DNA of 9,134 bases, from NCBI GenBank assembly GCA_947628265.1, contig CANQZF010000061.1, positions 1 to 9,134 on the forward strand, in the 5' to 3' direction. The DNA is from an uncultured Oscillospiraceae bacterium. Lineage in GTDB: Bacteria > Bacillota > Clostridia > Oscillospirales > Oscillospiraceae. The notes under the pieces are model-generated. The model was given only the letters and a program-made list of their open reading frames with translations. It was not told the origin of the DNA and searched no databases. A program made the position numbers and the translations under genes. Below, one piece after another: positions 1 through 6,528 of this stretch (position 1 is the stretch's first letter; every line of letters starts with the position of its first letter).

Positions 1-393
1 GTTCACGTAGTCCACGCCCCGCTTCTCAAAGAGGTAGTCCACCACCGCCCCCACGGCCTCCGAGGCGTACCCCCGCCGCCGGTAGGGGGCCGCCACGCAA
101 AAGGAGAGGGAGCGCCCCTCAAGGCCGGAAAGCTCCGGCAAATTCCCCACGTCCGGGAAGTTTTTGACGATGATGTGGCCGATGCACTTATTTTCCGCCC
201 GGAGGACGATGGCGTAAAAGCGCTTTTCGTTGACCATCAGCCACTCAAAGGCCTCCCGCTCCTCCGCCTCGTTCTCGGGGTGCCAGGTGCCCATCATCCG
301 GCAGAGCTCCGGGTCGGAGTTGTACGCCGCGAAGTCCGAAAAGTCCGACTCCTCCATGCGGCGCACGGTGAGCCGCGATGTCTCAAGATACAT
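1..393 (-). CDS. GNAT-family N-acetyltransferase, RimJ/RimL-like (C-terminus cut by window edge)
   Basis: The reverse strand reads an open frame of 131 codons from ATG at 393-391 to the window edge, beginning MYLETSRLTVRRMEESDF. The opening 'ETxRLxxRxxxxxDf' pattern is typical of RimJ/RimL-type GNAT enzymes, which move an acetyl group from acetyl-CoA to an amine. Residues 97-110 (SFCVAAPYRRRGYA) match the acetyl-CoA pyrophosphate-binding motif R/Q-x-x-G-x-A, with R105, G108 and A110 in the key places; the following SEAVGAVVDYLF fits the helix after it. A G-rich Shine-Dalgarno (AAAGGGGG) lies just upstream. Family members are usually about 170-190 residues, so roughly the last third is missing. 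The substrate cannot be told: this family includes protein N-terminal acetylases and small-molecule enzymes. The gene is divergent from the germination operon and has its own promoter. Confidence 0.88.
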   Translation of the reverse strand, partial: MYLETSRLTVRRMEESDFSDFAAYNSDPELCRMMGTWHPENEAEEREAFEWLMVNEKRFYAIVLRAENKCIGHIIVKNFPDVGNLPELSGLEGRSLSFCVAAPYRRRGYASEAVGAVVDYLFEKRGVDYVN

Positions 394-449
394 GCGCCCG
401 CCCCCTTTCAACGTTTCGCAAAATGGCACATTCTTTCAATGTTTGCATG

Positions 450-478
450 ATTTTACCACCCTGAAACGTCCGTGTCAA
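450..478 (-). promoter_or_regulatory. sigma-A-type promoter for the acetyltransferase gene
   Basis: On the minus strand a perfect -35 TTGACA (478-473) is followed after exactly 17 nt by a -10 TAAAAT (455-450). Transcription would start near 443, leaving a leader of about 50 nt before the ATG at 393. That leader carries a small hairpin, CATT-GAAAG-AATG. The promoter points away from the gerA operon, so the 394-571 gap is a divergent control region. Confidence 0.75.
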
Positions 479-571
479 TGAGAACCATGAAAATTTTACA
501 AAATTAATATGCGCTCCGGGCGGCAAGAATAATCCTGACGTTAAAATTCGAGAAAATCGAGGGGGAGCGGG

Positions 572-2071
572 ATGTACAGGACGAAAAAAGACCCTCCGGC
601 GCCGGAGACAGGGGAGGACGCGCCCGTCACGGCGGCGGCCATGGAGGCGGTATTTGCCGGGTGCTACGATTTTGAGACGCGCACGCTCCACATCGGCGGC
701 GACACCAAAAACCCCGTGACGCTGTGCTTCATCGACGGGCTGGTGTCCGGCTCGGATGTGGCGGAGCAGGTCATAAAGCCCCTGACGGACCCGGAGCGAT
801 TTGGGAGTATCCGGGGGGCGGAGGCGGTGTCCATGGCGCTGGGCGGGTCGGTGTACGTCTACACCGCCAAGCACCGGGAAAAGCTGGGGGAGGCGGCGGG
901 GGACCTTTTAAACGGTTTCTGCGCCCTCATCTTTGATGCCGAGCGGGCCGCCGTGACCTTTGAGGTCAAGAGCCAGCAGCGCCGGGGCGTGGAGGCCCCC
1001 AAGGAGGAGAAGGTGGTCAAGGGCGCCAAGGACGCCTTTGTGGAGACCATGAAGATAAACTCCACCCTGGTGCGCCGGAAGCTCCGAAACCCACACCTTA
1101 AAATAAAGGAGTTCACCCTGGGCAAGCGGGCGGAGACCTCGGTGACGCTGGTGTATATCGACGGCTTCACCAACCCCCAGATCGTGGAGGAGGCCGCGAA
1201 GCGCGTGGGGCGCATCGACGTGGAGGGGGCTTTGACCAGCGCCGCCATCGAGGAGAATATCGTGGACAACTACCGCTCGCCCTTCCCCCAGGTCATCTCC
1301 ACCGAGCGCTCGGACAAGTTCTGCATGAACATCCTGGAGGGGCGGGTGGGCCTTTTGGTGGACGGTCTGCCCCTGGGATTTCTGGTGCCGGGGACGTTTT
1401 CCCAATTCATGAAGGTCCCGGAGGACCACTCCGGCCACTTCATTGTGGCCTCGGCCCTGACGCTTTTGCGGTATATCTCCGTGGCGCTGACGCTCCTGGC
1501 CCCGGCCTTCTATGTGGCGGTGGCCATGTACCACCAGGAGATGATTCCCACCCGCCTTTTGCAGTCCATGATCGAGGCCCACGCCTCGGTGCCCTTCTCC
1601 ACGGCGGTGGAGGTCATCTTGATGCTCCTGGCCTTTGAGCTTTTACAGGAGGCGGGGATACGCCTGCCCAGCCCCATCGGGGAGACGGTGAGCATCATCG
1701 GCGCCCTCATCGTGGGCCAGTCGGCGGTGGAGGCCAGCGTCGTCTCCCCCGTCGTGGTGGTGGTCATTGCCCTCGCGGGGATCGCGGGGTACACCATGCC
1801 CAATCAGGACATGGGCTCGGCGCTGCGGCTGTGCCGGTTTTTGCTGGTGCTGGCCGCCATCGCCCTCGGGATGTTCGGCGTGGCCATGGGGTGCGCGCTC
1901 TTAGTTTACCACCTCTCGTCCCTGGAGAGCTACGGCGTGCCCTATATGTCCCCCTTCGCCGGGTCCGAGGGGCAGCACCTCTCCCGGGCGCTTTTGCGGC
2001 GGAGCATGACGGTGAAGCGGGACCGGGAGCCGGAGCTGGGGACGGGCGACGGCGGGGAGGCGAAGCTGTGA
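572..2071 (+). CDS. gerAA: Spore germinant receptor subunit A (GerA/GerAA family)
   Basis: 499-residue member of the GerA family, the A subunit of the nutrient receptor in the spore inner membrane. Its soluble N-terminal part (about 1-285) contains the family signature around 140-198: GVEAPKEEKVVKGAKDAFVE, then NSTLVRRKLR and VTLVYIDGF. Further conserved blocks are SPFPQ (236-240), ILEGRVGLLVDGLP (253-266) and VPGTFSQFM (272-280). About five membrane segments follow between 290 and 447, including RLPSPIGETVSIIGALIVGQ (364-383). The C-terminal tail after 455 is hydrophilic. The ATG has a GGGGGAG ribosome binding site 4 nt upstream. It is first in a four-gene operon and its stop overlaps the gerAC start. 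Length is normal for the family (about 480-500). No convincing forespore sigma-G promoter was found upstream, although such operons are normally sigma-G dependent. The germinant cannot be predicted. The symbol marks the subunit class, not orthology to one B. subtilis receptor. Confidence 0.95.
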   Translation: MYRTKKDPPAPETGEDAPVTAAAMEAVFAGCYDFETRTLHIGGDTKNPVTLCFIDGLVSGSDVAEQVIKPLTDPERFGSIRGAEAVSMALGGSVYVYTAKHREKLGEAAGDLLNGFCALIFDAERAAVTFEVKSQQRRGVEAPKEEKVVKGAKDAFVETMKINSTLVRRKLRNPHLKIKEFTLGKRAETSVTLVYIDGFTNPQIVEEAAKRVGRIDVEGALTSAAIEENIVDNYRSPFPQVISTERSDKFCMNILEGRVGLLVDGLPLGFLVPGTFSQFMKVPEDHSGHFIVASALTLLRYISVALTLLAPAFYVAVAMYHQEMIPTRLLQSMIEAHASVPFSTAVEVILMLLAFELLQEAGIRLPSPIGETVSIIGALIVGQSAVEASVVSPVVVVVIALAGIAGYTMPNQDMGSALRLCRFLLVLAAIALGMFGVAMGCALLVYHLSSLESYGVPYMSPFAGSEGQHLSRALLRRSMTVKRDREPELGTGDGGEAKL

Positions 2072-3267
2072 AAAGGCTGATTTTCGTAGTTTTAGCCCTG
2101 TCGCTGTGCCTCACCGGGTGTTCCTCGGGTCTCACCATCCTCTCCAACTACCGGAGGATCGAAAATATCGAGCTCGTCCGCACCGTCACGGCGGACATAA
2201 GCGGGGAGGGCGTCAATGTGGCCGTGTGCGGCACCGCCGGGGAGGAATCGGTGGCCCGGATGTACGAAAAAACCGGAAGCTCTCTGGGCGTGGCCCTGGG
2301 GGAGCTGATCCTCCTGCCGCTGGGCCGGGACGCCATCCTCTCCCACACGGAGAATATGCTTATCGGCGAGGACATGGCCCGGGAGAGATTGAATGAGTGC
2401 CTGGACTATATCGAGCGGTTTTCCGAGATGCGCCTGGACACGGGGCTGCTCATCGTCCGGGACGGCACGGCCCGGGACCTCTTGAAGGGCCTCACCGGGG
2501 AGGACACCCCGGCCCCCGACGTCATCGCCGGCCTTGCCAGGAATATCTCCAAAACAGGGGAGGGGTACTTCTTCACCTGCCGGGAGATCGCCTCGTCCCT
2601 GGCGGACAACGGCTGCGCCCTGATGCAGTGCGTGAGGGCCCAGGAGGAGGAGAAGCTCTTCGAGGCCCGGGGCGAGCTCAACATCGTCCCCGCCGGCTTC
2701 GCCGTGGTCCGGGAGGAGGGCGGCGTGGAGTTTTTATCCGACCAGGAGACCCTGGGGACCATGCTAATTTTACAAAAATACAAGTCCCGGAACGTGGACC
2801 TCTCCCTCCCCGGGGGCGTCGTCACCGTGTCGGTGGACAGCGTGGAGACGAAGGTGGAGCCGGTCTTCAAGAAGGACGGGAGCCTGGAGCGGATGAGCGT
2901 CCGCCTTGCCCTGGAGGCCAACGTCATCTGCCTCAAGGGGGAGGCGGACCTGGAGGACAAGGCCCTCCGGGAGGCGGCGGAGATGGAGCTGTCCCGGATC
3001 TTCCGGGAGGCGGCGGAGAGCGCAATCCGGCGCTCCCGGGAGCTGGGCCTGGACTACCTGGACCTGGAGAGCATCCTGGAGCGACAGGCCCCTTTGAAGG
3101 CGGAGGAAACTTTGAGAAACTGGGAGCAGGTCTTCCCCATCCTCCCCGTGGAGGTGGAGGCGGAGAGCACGCTCCAGAGGACCTATGACATCGTGGACCC
3201 GCCCCAGGACGCAAAGGAGGATCAAAAACCGTGGGAAAAAATGATACGATCACTGAAAGGCAGCTGA
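2068..3267 (+). CDS. gerAC: Spore germinant receptor lipoprotein subunit C (Ger(x)C/GerAC family)
   Basis: The GTG at 2068 is chosen because it overlaps the gerAA stop (GTGA), has GGGGAGG 7 nt upstream, and makes the protein open with a lipoprotein signal: VKRLIFVVLALSLCLTGC, with lipobox LTGC and Cys18 as the lipidation site. The open frame continues upstream of this GTG, but that extension is only the +1 frame of gerAA. The mature 381 residues show the Ger(x)C layout: a start after the anchor (YRRIENIELVRTVTADI), HTENMLIGEDMARERLNECL in the middle, and a C-terminal domain with a charged helix around EMELSRIFREAAESAIRRSR and NWEQVFPILPVEVEAEST. The C subunit is a lipoprotein on the outer face of the spore inner membrane and is needed for receptor function. 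399 residues is usual. The order A-C-B differs from the A-B-C order of B. subtilis gerA. Confidence 0.93.
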   Translation: MKRLIFVVLALSLCLTGCSSGLTILSNYRRIENIELVRTVTADISGEGVNVAVCGTAGEESVARMYEKTGSSLGVALGELILLPLGRDAILSHTENMLIGEDMARERLNECLDYIERFSEMRLDTGLLIVRDGTARDLLKGLTGEDTPAPDVIAGLARNISKTGEGYFFTCREIASSLADNGCALMQCVRAQEEEKLFEARGELNIVPAGFAVVREEGGVEFLSDQETLGTMLILQKYKSRNVDLSLPGGVVTVSVDSVETKVEPVFKKDGSLERMSVRLALEANVICLKGEADLEDKALREAAEMELSRIFREAAESAIRRSRELGLDYLDLESILERQAPLKAEETLRNWEQVFPILPVEVEAESTLQRTYDIVDPPQDAKEDQKPWEKMIRSLKGS

Positions 3268-4319
3268 CGGTCCTCATCTTTGTGAGCCTCCTGTCCCCCG
3301 TGATCCGCGTCCTCCCTGCCTCCGCCGTTCAGTTGGCGGGGCGGGCGGCGTGGCTGAGCCCCTTGGCGGCCCTGCCGGCGGGGGCGGCGCTGGCGGCGTT
3401 CACCCGCTATGCCCGAAAAAACGCCCCGGAGGGGGTGGGCCTCCAGGACATGGCCCAGCTGGCGCTGGGGGGCGTGGGGGGCCGGATCTTCGGCGTCCTC
3501 TTCGCCCTATGGCTCACCTTCTACGGCGGCTTTGTGGCCCGGAGCGCCTCTGAGCGGCTTTTGGCCACGGTCTACCCCAACGGCAGCGCCTCCGTTTTCA
3601 TCGCGGTGATGTTCCTGGTGGCCCTCATCACCGCCTCCGGGAAGACAAAGACCCTCTCCCGCACCGCCGAGGTGCTGATGCCGGTGCTGATTATAGTCAT
3701 CGCGGTGGTGCTGCTCTCCGCCATCCCCGACGTGACGGCGGAGAGCCTTCTGCCCGTGACCTACCGGGACGCGGGGAAGGTCCTCTACGGGGCCGTGCCC
3801 ATTTTCAACGTCCTCTCGGCCTTCGTCTACTTCCTCTTCCTCACGGGCCACATCCGAAAGCCCCGGGGGGAGCGGCCCCGGAGGTTCCCCTGGCTGGCGC
3901 TTTTGGCCGCCACGGCCTTCGGCGTCACCTTCTTCACCCTGGGGACCCTGGGGGACAAGCTGGCCATCAGCATGGAGAACGCCTTTTTCATGGTGATCCG
4001 CAACCTCAAGGTTTTGGGCGTGGCGGAGCGGGTGGAGGCGGTGGTGGTGGCCATCTGGATCGTCACGGACTTCATTTTCCTCGCGGCGATCCTGATGATC
4101 GTCTCGGAGATCTGGCGCACCGTCACCGGCGTCAAAAAACGCGGGGCCTTCGTGCCCCCCTCGGCGGCGCTGTCCGCCGGGGCGGCGTTCCTCATCGCGA
4201 AAAACGCCTTCACCCTTGAGGCCTGGTCCGACATCCTCATCCCCGGCATCAACCTCATTCTGGCGGTCATTTTCGTCCCCGCAGTCATGGGGATCGGTAA
4301 AGTAAGGAGGAAATACTGA
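3231..4319 (+). CDS. gerAB: Spore germinant receptor permease subunit B (GerAB family, APC-type transporter fold)
   Basis: 362 residues with ten hydrophobic segments at about 12-32, 40-59, 84-104, 121-136, 147-165, 185-206, 221-240, 268-292, 307-324 and 334-355. This is the topology of the GerAB/spore permease family, the subunit thought to bind the germinant. Family-like stretches include ERQLTVLIFVSLLSP at the N-terminus and ERVEAVVVAIWIVTDF in segment 8. The GTG start at 3231 is supported by AAGGAGG at 3214-3220 with 10-nt spacing. It lies 37 nt inside the end of gerAC, so the two genes are probably translationally coupled. The nearby ATG at 3241 is in another frame. The stop TGA shares one base with the sleB ATG. 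With gerAA and gerAC it completes one full receptor. Confidence 0.93.
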   Translation: MGKNDTITERQLTVLIFVSLLSPVIRVLPASAVQLAGRAAWLSPLAALPAGAALAAFTRYARKNAPEGVGLQDMAQLALGGVGGRIFGVLFALWLTFYGGFVARSASERLLATVYPNGSASVFIAVMFLVALITASGKTKTLSRTAEVLMPVLIIVIAVVLLSAIPDVTAESLLPVTYRDAGKVLYGAVPIFNVLSAFVYFLFLTGHIRKPRGERPRRFPWLALLAATAFGVTFFTLGTLGDKLAISMENAFFMVIRNLKVLGVAERVEAVVVAIWIVTDFIFLAAILMIVSEIWRTVTGVKKRGAFVPPSAALSAGAAFLIAKNAFTLEAWSDILIPGINLILAVIFVPAVMGIGKVRRKY

Positions 4320-4999
4320 TGGAAAGAAAGAAAAAGCTCCTGGCGGCCCTGGCGCTGGTGTTCCTTTTGAACATAGCGCTCATCGCCTTGGCCCAGGCCG
4401 CCCCGGACGCCTGGGCGGAGAGCTGGAAGCGGGGCTCCTCCGGCGAGACGGTGAAAAAGATCCAGCAGCGCCTTTCCGACTGGGGCTACTACTCCGGGGC
4501 GGTGGACGGGGTCTACGGCTCCCGCACCGAGGAGGCAGTGAAGAAATTCCAGAAAAAGAACGGCCTTACCGTAGACGGCGTGGCGGGCCCGGCGACCCTG
4601 GCGGCCATCGGCCTGCCCTCCGGCTCCGGCGGCAGCTCCGGGGGCGGGTCCAGCGACGTGAACCTCCTGGCGCGGCTCATCTCCGCCGAGGCCCGGGGCG
4701 AGCCCTACTCCGGCCAGGTGGCCGTGGGGGCGGTGGTCCTCAATCGGATGGAGCACCCGTCCTTCCCCTCCACCCTCTCCGGGGTCATCTACCAAAAGGG
4801 CGCCTTTTCGTGCCTGGACGACGGCCAGTGGAACCAGCCCGTCAGCGAGAGCGCCTACCGCGCCGCCCGGGACGCCCTCAACGGCTGGGACCCCTCCGGC
4901 GGCGCCATCTACTACTTCAACCCCTCCACCGCCACCAGCGCCTGGATCTGGTCAAGGCCATTGATCGTGACCATCGGGAAGCACAGGTTTTGCAAATAG
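4319..4999 (+). CDS. sleB: Spore cortex-lytic enzyme SleB-like (PG-binding domain plus Hydrolase_2 domain)
   Basis: 226 residues. A signal peptide or anchor (MERKKK, then a hydrophobic run to LAQAA, about 1-28) exports it. Residues about 38-98 are a peptidoglycan-binding domain 1 repeat (SSGETVKKIQQRLSDWGYYS, then VYGSRTEEAVKKFQ and GLTVDGVAGPATLAAI). A Ser/Gly linker (100-112) leads to a C-terminal Hydrolase_2/SleB catalytic domain (114-226) with LISAEARGEPYSGQVAVGAV, LNRMEHPSFP and IGKHRFCK. Glu124 in SAEARGE is in the position of the catalytic Glu of SleB lytic transglycosylases. SleB degrades spore cortex peptidoglycan at muramic-delta-lactam during germination. The ATG has TAAGGAGG 8 nt upstream and overlaps the gerAB stop by one base, so it belongs to the same operon. 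ypeB, the usual sleB partner, is absent here. The total length and domain order match SleB; CwlJ proteins lack the PG-binding domain. Confidence 0.93.
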   Translation: MERKKKLLAALALVFLLNIALIALAQAAPDAWAESWKRGSSGETVKKIQQRLSDWGYYSGAVDGVYGSRTEEAVKKFQKKNGLTVDGVAGPATLAAIGLPSGSGGSSGGGSSDVNLLARLISAEARGEPYSGQVAVGAVVLNRMEHPSFPSTLSGVIYQKGAFSCLDDGQWNQPVSESAYRAARDALNGWDPSGGAIYYFNPSTATSAWIWSRPLIVTIGKHRFCK

Positions 5000-5016
5000 G
5001 GGGGCCTTTCTTGCTG

Positions 5017-5044
5017 TAGGGGCCGCCTCTCTTGGCGGCCCGTC
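5017..5044 (-). repeat. Hairpin module 1, exact inverted copy of module 8
   Basis: The 28 nt from TAGGGGCC to GGCCCGTC are the exact reverse complement of 5670-5697, loop included (TCTCTT against AAGAGA). The module lies 17 bp after the sleB stop and could also act as a 3'-end stabilising hairpin for the gerA-sleB mRNA, but no T-run follows it. Confidence 0.85.
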
Positions 5045-5187
5045 CCCCGACTACCGCACCGCCTTTCCAACACGCCGTAAGGGCCGGACACCGTGCCGGC
5101 CCGTCCCCGATTTTCGCACCCGCCACGATAAAAGGTTTGCGGCTTCGCCGCATATCTAATTATTCGCCGCAAACTTTTGCGGCGAAA
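5034..5187 (+). repeat. Direct repeat, copy 1 (about 154 bp)
   Basis: This copy aligns with 5515-5669 from GGCGGCCCGTCCCCCGAC to the end of a GCGGCGAAA palindrome, with roughly eight substitutions and three short indels (about 93% identical by eye). It contains module 2 (5081-5102), a small hairpin GCGGC-TTC-GCCGC (5139-5151), and an 11-bp palindrome TTCGCCGCAAA / TTTGCGGCGAA (5163-5186). Several of the differences fall in loops or palindrome centres, so the folds are kept. Confidence 0.85.
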
Positions 5188-5514
5188 ACCATTTTTGGGG
5201 ATGGTGCGTTGATTTGGGGTTGAGATGTGACCAGAAGGACGGGCCGCCGAGGACGGCGGCCCCTACGGCGGGATTTCGTTTTTCACGTTTGCCGGAAGCG
5301 ATTGCGTATCAGAGAGCGGGCCGGCCAGTGTCCGGCCCGTACGATATGTTTCCGCGTTTTACTTAATGTTCCGATTATCGTACTACCCAAAAAACGCCGT
5401 ACGGGCCGCCGCCCACGGCGGCCCATTTCCCCGATTTATAACCCGTCCGCCAATCAACGCAAAATGTTCCCGTACGGGCCGTGACCGAAGGGAATGCCCT
5501 TGGGTGCACATCTG

Positions 5515-5669
5515 GGCGGCCCGTCCCCCGACTACCGACCGCCTTTCTAACACGCCGTAAGGGCCGGACACCGTGCCGGCCCGTTCCCGATTTTCGCCCC
5601 CGCAACGATAAAAAAGGTTTGCGGCTGCGCCGCACATCAAATTATTCGCCGCAAAATTTTGCGGCGAAA
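5515..5669 (+). repeat. Direct repeat, copy 2 (about 155 bp)
   Basis: Second copy of 5034-5187. It holds module 7 (5561-5582, core identical to module 2), GCGGC-TGC-GCCGC (5621-5633), and a perfect 24-bp palindrome at 5645-5668 whose two 12-nt halves are TTCGCCGCAAAA and TTTTGCGGCGAA. Forward module 8 begins directly after the palindrome, which differs from copy 1, where module 3 starts only about 50 bp later. Confidence 0.85.
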
Positions 5670-5697
5670 GACGGGCCGCCAAGAGAGGCGGCCCCTA
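5670..5697 (+). repeat. Hairpin module 8, exact inverted copy of module 1
   Basis: GACGGGCC to GGCCCCTA, exact reverse complement of 5017-5044 over 28 nt. The pair encloses 625 bp that contain modules 2-7 and both copies of the direct repeat. Confidence 0.85.
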
Positions 5698-6113
5698 CGG
5701 CGGTGTTCGGGGGTGCGGTAATAATCGGGGGAATGGGCCGATGTGGTCATCGGCCCCTACGGCGTATATGGGGGTGGTCTTGTTGAATGGAAGTCAAAGC
5801 GTATCGGAGGGACGGGCCGGCACGGTGTCCGGCCCCTACGGAAACATTGTGCGTTGAGGGGAAGCCCGGATGTAAATCGAAGGACGGGTCGCCGGGGACG
5901 GCGACCCCTACAACGTTGTTCGGAGGTATGGCGGTAAACGGAAAACGGTCGGCCGTGGGCGGCCGACCCTACGGAATGTTGTGCGTTTCAGTTAAATGTT
6001 CTGATTATTGCACGTCCTGAATTTTACGTCGTAAGGGCCGATGACCACATCGGCCCATTCCCCCGTCCACCACCGCACCCTCAACCACCACCGTACAGTC
6101 CGCCGCCCAGTTT

Positions 6114-6397
6114 GCCCCTCCCTCCGGGAGGGGGTAGGGGGTGGGAGTCAAATCAGCGGCCCCGTGGGCCGCAACCACTTTAGCCTTCCCCGCTTAGGCG
6201 GGGAAGGTGGCGCGTTAGCGACGGATGAGGTGAGAAGGTGCGTTCATCTGAGTGCTTCCCAAGTCGCTACCTTCTCACCTCACCCCTGCCCCTCCCCGCC
6301 TAAGCGGGGAGGGCAAAAAGGTTGCGGCTTCGCCGCAATATTTAAATCGCCTCCCTTCGGGAGGCCCCACCCCCTGCCCCCTCCCAGAGGGAGGGGC
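6114..6397. repeat. 284-bp nested imperfect inverted repeat (MITE-like or REP-like element)
   Basis: The outer arms, 6114-6145 and 6366-6397, pair over 32 nt with two mismatches (GCCCCTCCCTC... against ...GAGGGAGGGGC). Inside are second arms: 6184-6207, containing CCCCGCTTAGGCGGGG, pairs with 6290-6313, and GAGGTGAGAAGGT near 6227-6239 pairs with ACCTTCTCACCTC near 6269-6281. Each arm is itself palindromic, giving alternative small hairpins. A third copy of the GCGGC-TTC-GCCGC submodule from the neighbouring cluster sits at 6322-6338 inside the right half. There is no ORF with recognisable protein content and no transposase. This type of CCCTCC...GGAGGGGGTAGGGGGTGGG sequence occurs as dispersed intergenic repeats in many bacteria; its role is not known to me. 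Confidence 0.75.
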
Positions 6398-6446
6398 TCT
6401 ACCTCCCTTTAAATTCAAAATTCCTTATTTTTAACTTAACAAAAAA

Positions 6447-6477
6447 TTCACCCTTGCATTGGGGGCGGAATTATAAT
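6447..6477 (+). promoter_or_regulatory. Probable promoter of the two-component operon
   Basis: A perfect -10 TATAAT lies at 6472-6477 in an AT-rich gap (6401-6528). The best -35 is weak: TTCACC at 6447-6452 with 19-nt spacing. TTGCAT at 6454 is too close (12 nt). The poor -35 would suit a promoter needing an activator. A tandem TTAAC-TTAAC (6431-6440) just upstream could be a response-regulator half-site, which is speculative. The leader would be about 45 nt. Confidence 0.5.
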
Positions 6478-6528
6478 ACTATTAAATTATTGACCACTTT
6501 AAATCACTGTACGCAAGGGGGATTTACT

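Larger units (their letters stand above)
5017..6056. repeat. Cluster of 13 palindromic hairpin modules with 22-nt cores
   Basis: No gene is seen here. Thirteen GC-rich inverted-repeat modules have cores at 5020-5041, 5081-5102, 5241-5262, 5318-5338, 5403-5424, 5476-5522, 5561-5582, 5673-5694, 5735-5756, 5814-5835, 5886-5907, 5947-5968 and 6035-6056. Eleven cores are exactly 22 nt: two arms of 7-9 nt around a loop of 4-8 nt, usually GGGCC...GGCCC. One is 21 nt, and the sixth is 47 nt with an inner hairpin AAGGG-AATG-CCCTT (5488-5501). Flanks define an orientation: GAC before and CCTACGGCG after (forward), or CGCCGTAA before and GTCCCC after (reverse). Modules 3, 8, 9, 10, 11 and 12 are forward; 1, 2, 5, 7 and 13 are reverse; 4 and 6 are less clear. 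Arms change in a compensatory way, for example GGGTCGCC with GGCGACCC at 5886. They resemble REP-type elements; function is unknown. No T-tract follows any of them. Confidence 0.85.

Noticed and set aside
504..531. Possible sigma-G promoter for the gerA operon (TTAATA ... AAGAATA)
   Set aside because: The match to the forespore consensus is partial and the spacing (15 nt) is short, so it cannot be called, although such a promoter is expected in 394-571.
1831..2067. An N-terminal extension of gerAC starting at 1831
   Set aside because: It is the +1 frame of gerAA. The GTG at 2068 has a ribosome binding site and starts directly with a lipoprotein signal.
5017..5046. Intrinsic terminator for the gerA-sleB operon
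   Set aside because: The hairpin is strong, but it is followed by GTCCCCCG and not by a T-run, so only a stabilising or Rho-related role could be argued.
5017..6056. CRISPR array
   Set aside because: Repeats are palindromes in both orientations with irregular spacing (about 40-120 nt), spacers are partly shared, and no cas gene is present.
5032..6434. Several small open frames of 60-123 codons with Arg/Gly/Pro-rich translations on both strands
   Set aside because: They are read through the hairpin modules and the nested repeat, show repeated GRRGRRPL-type peptides that simply translate the palindromes, and have no consistent ribosome binding sites or known domains.
6454..6528. TTG start at 6454 for the response regulator
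   Set aside because: It would place the TATAAT box inside the gene and add 25 non-conserved residues. The ATG at 6529 begins exactly at the conserved receiver N-terminus.
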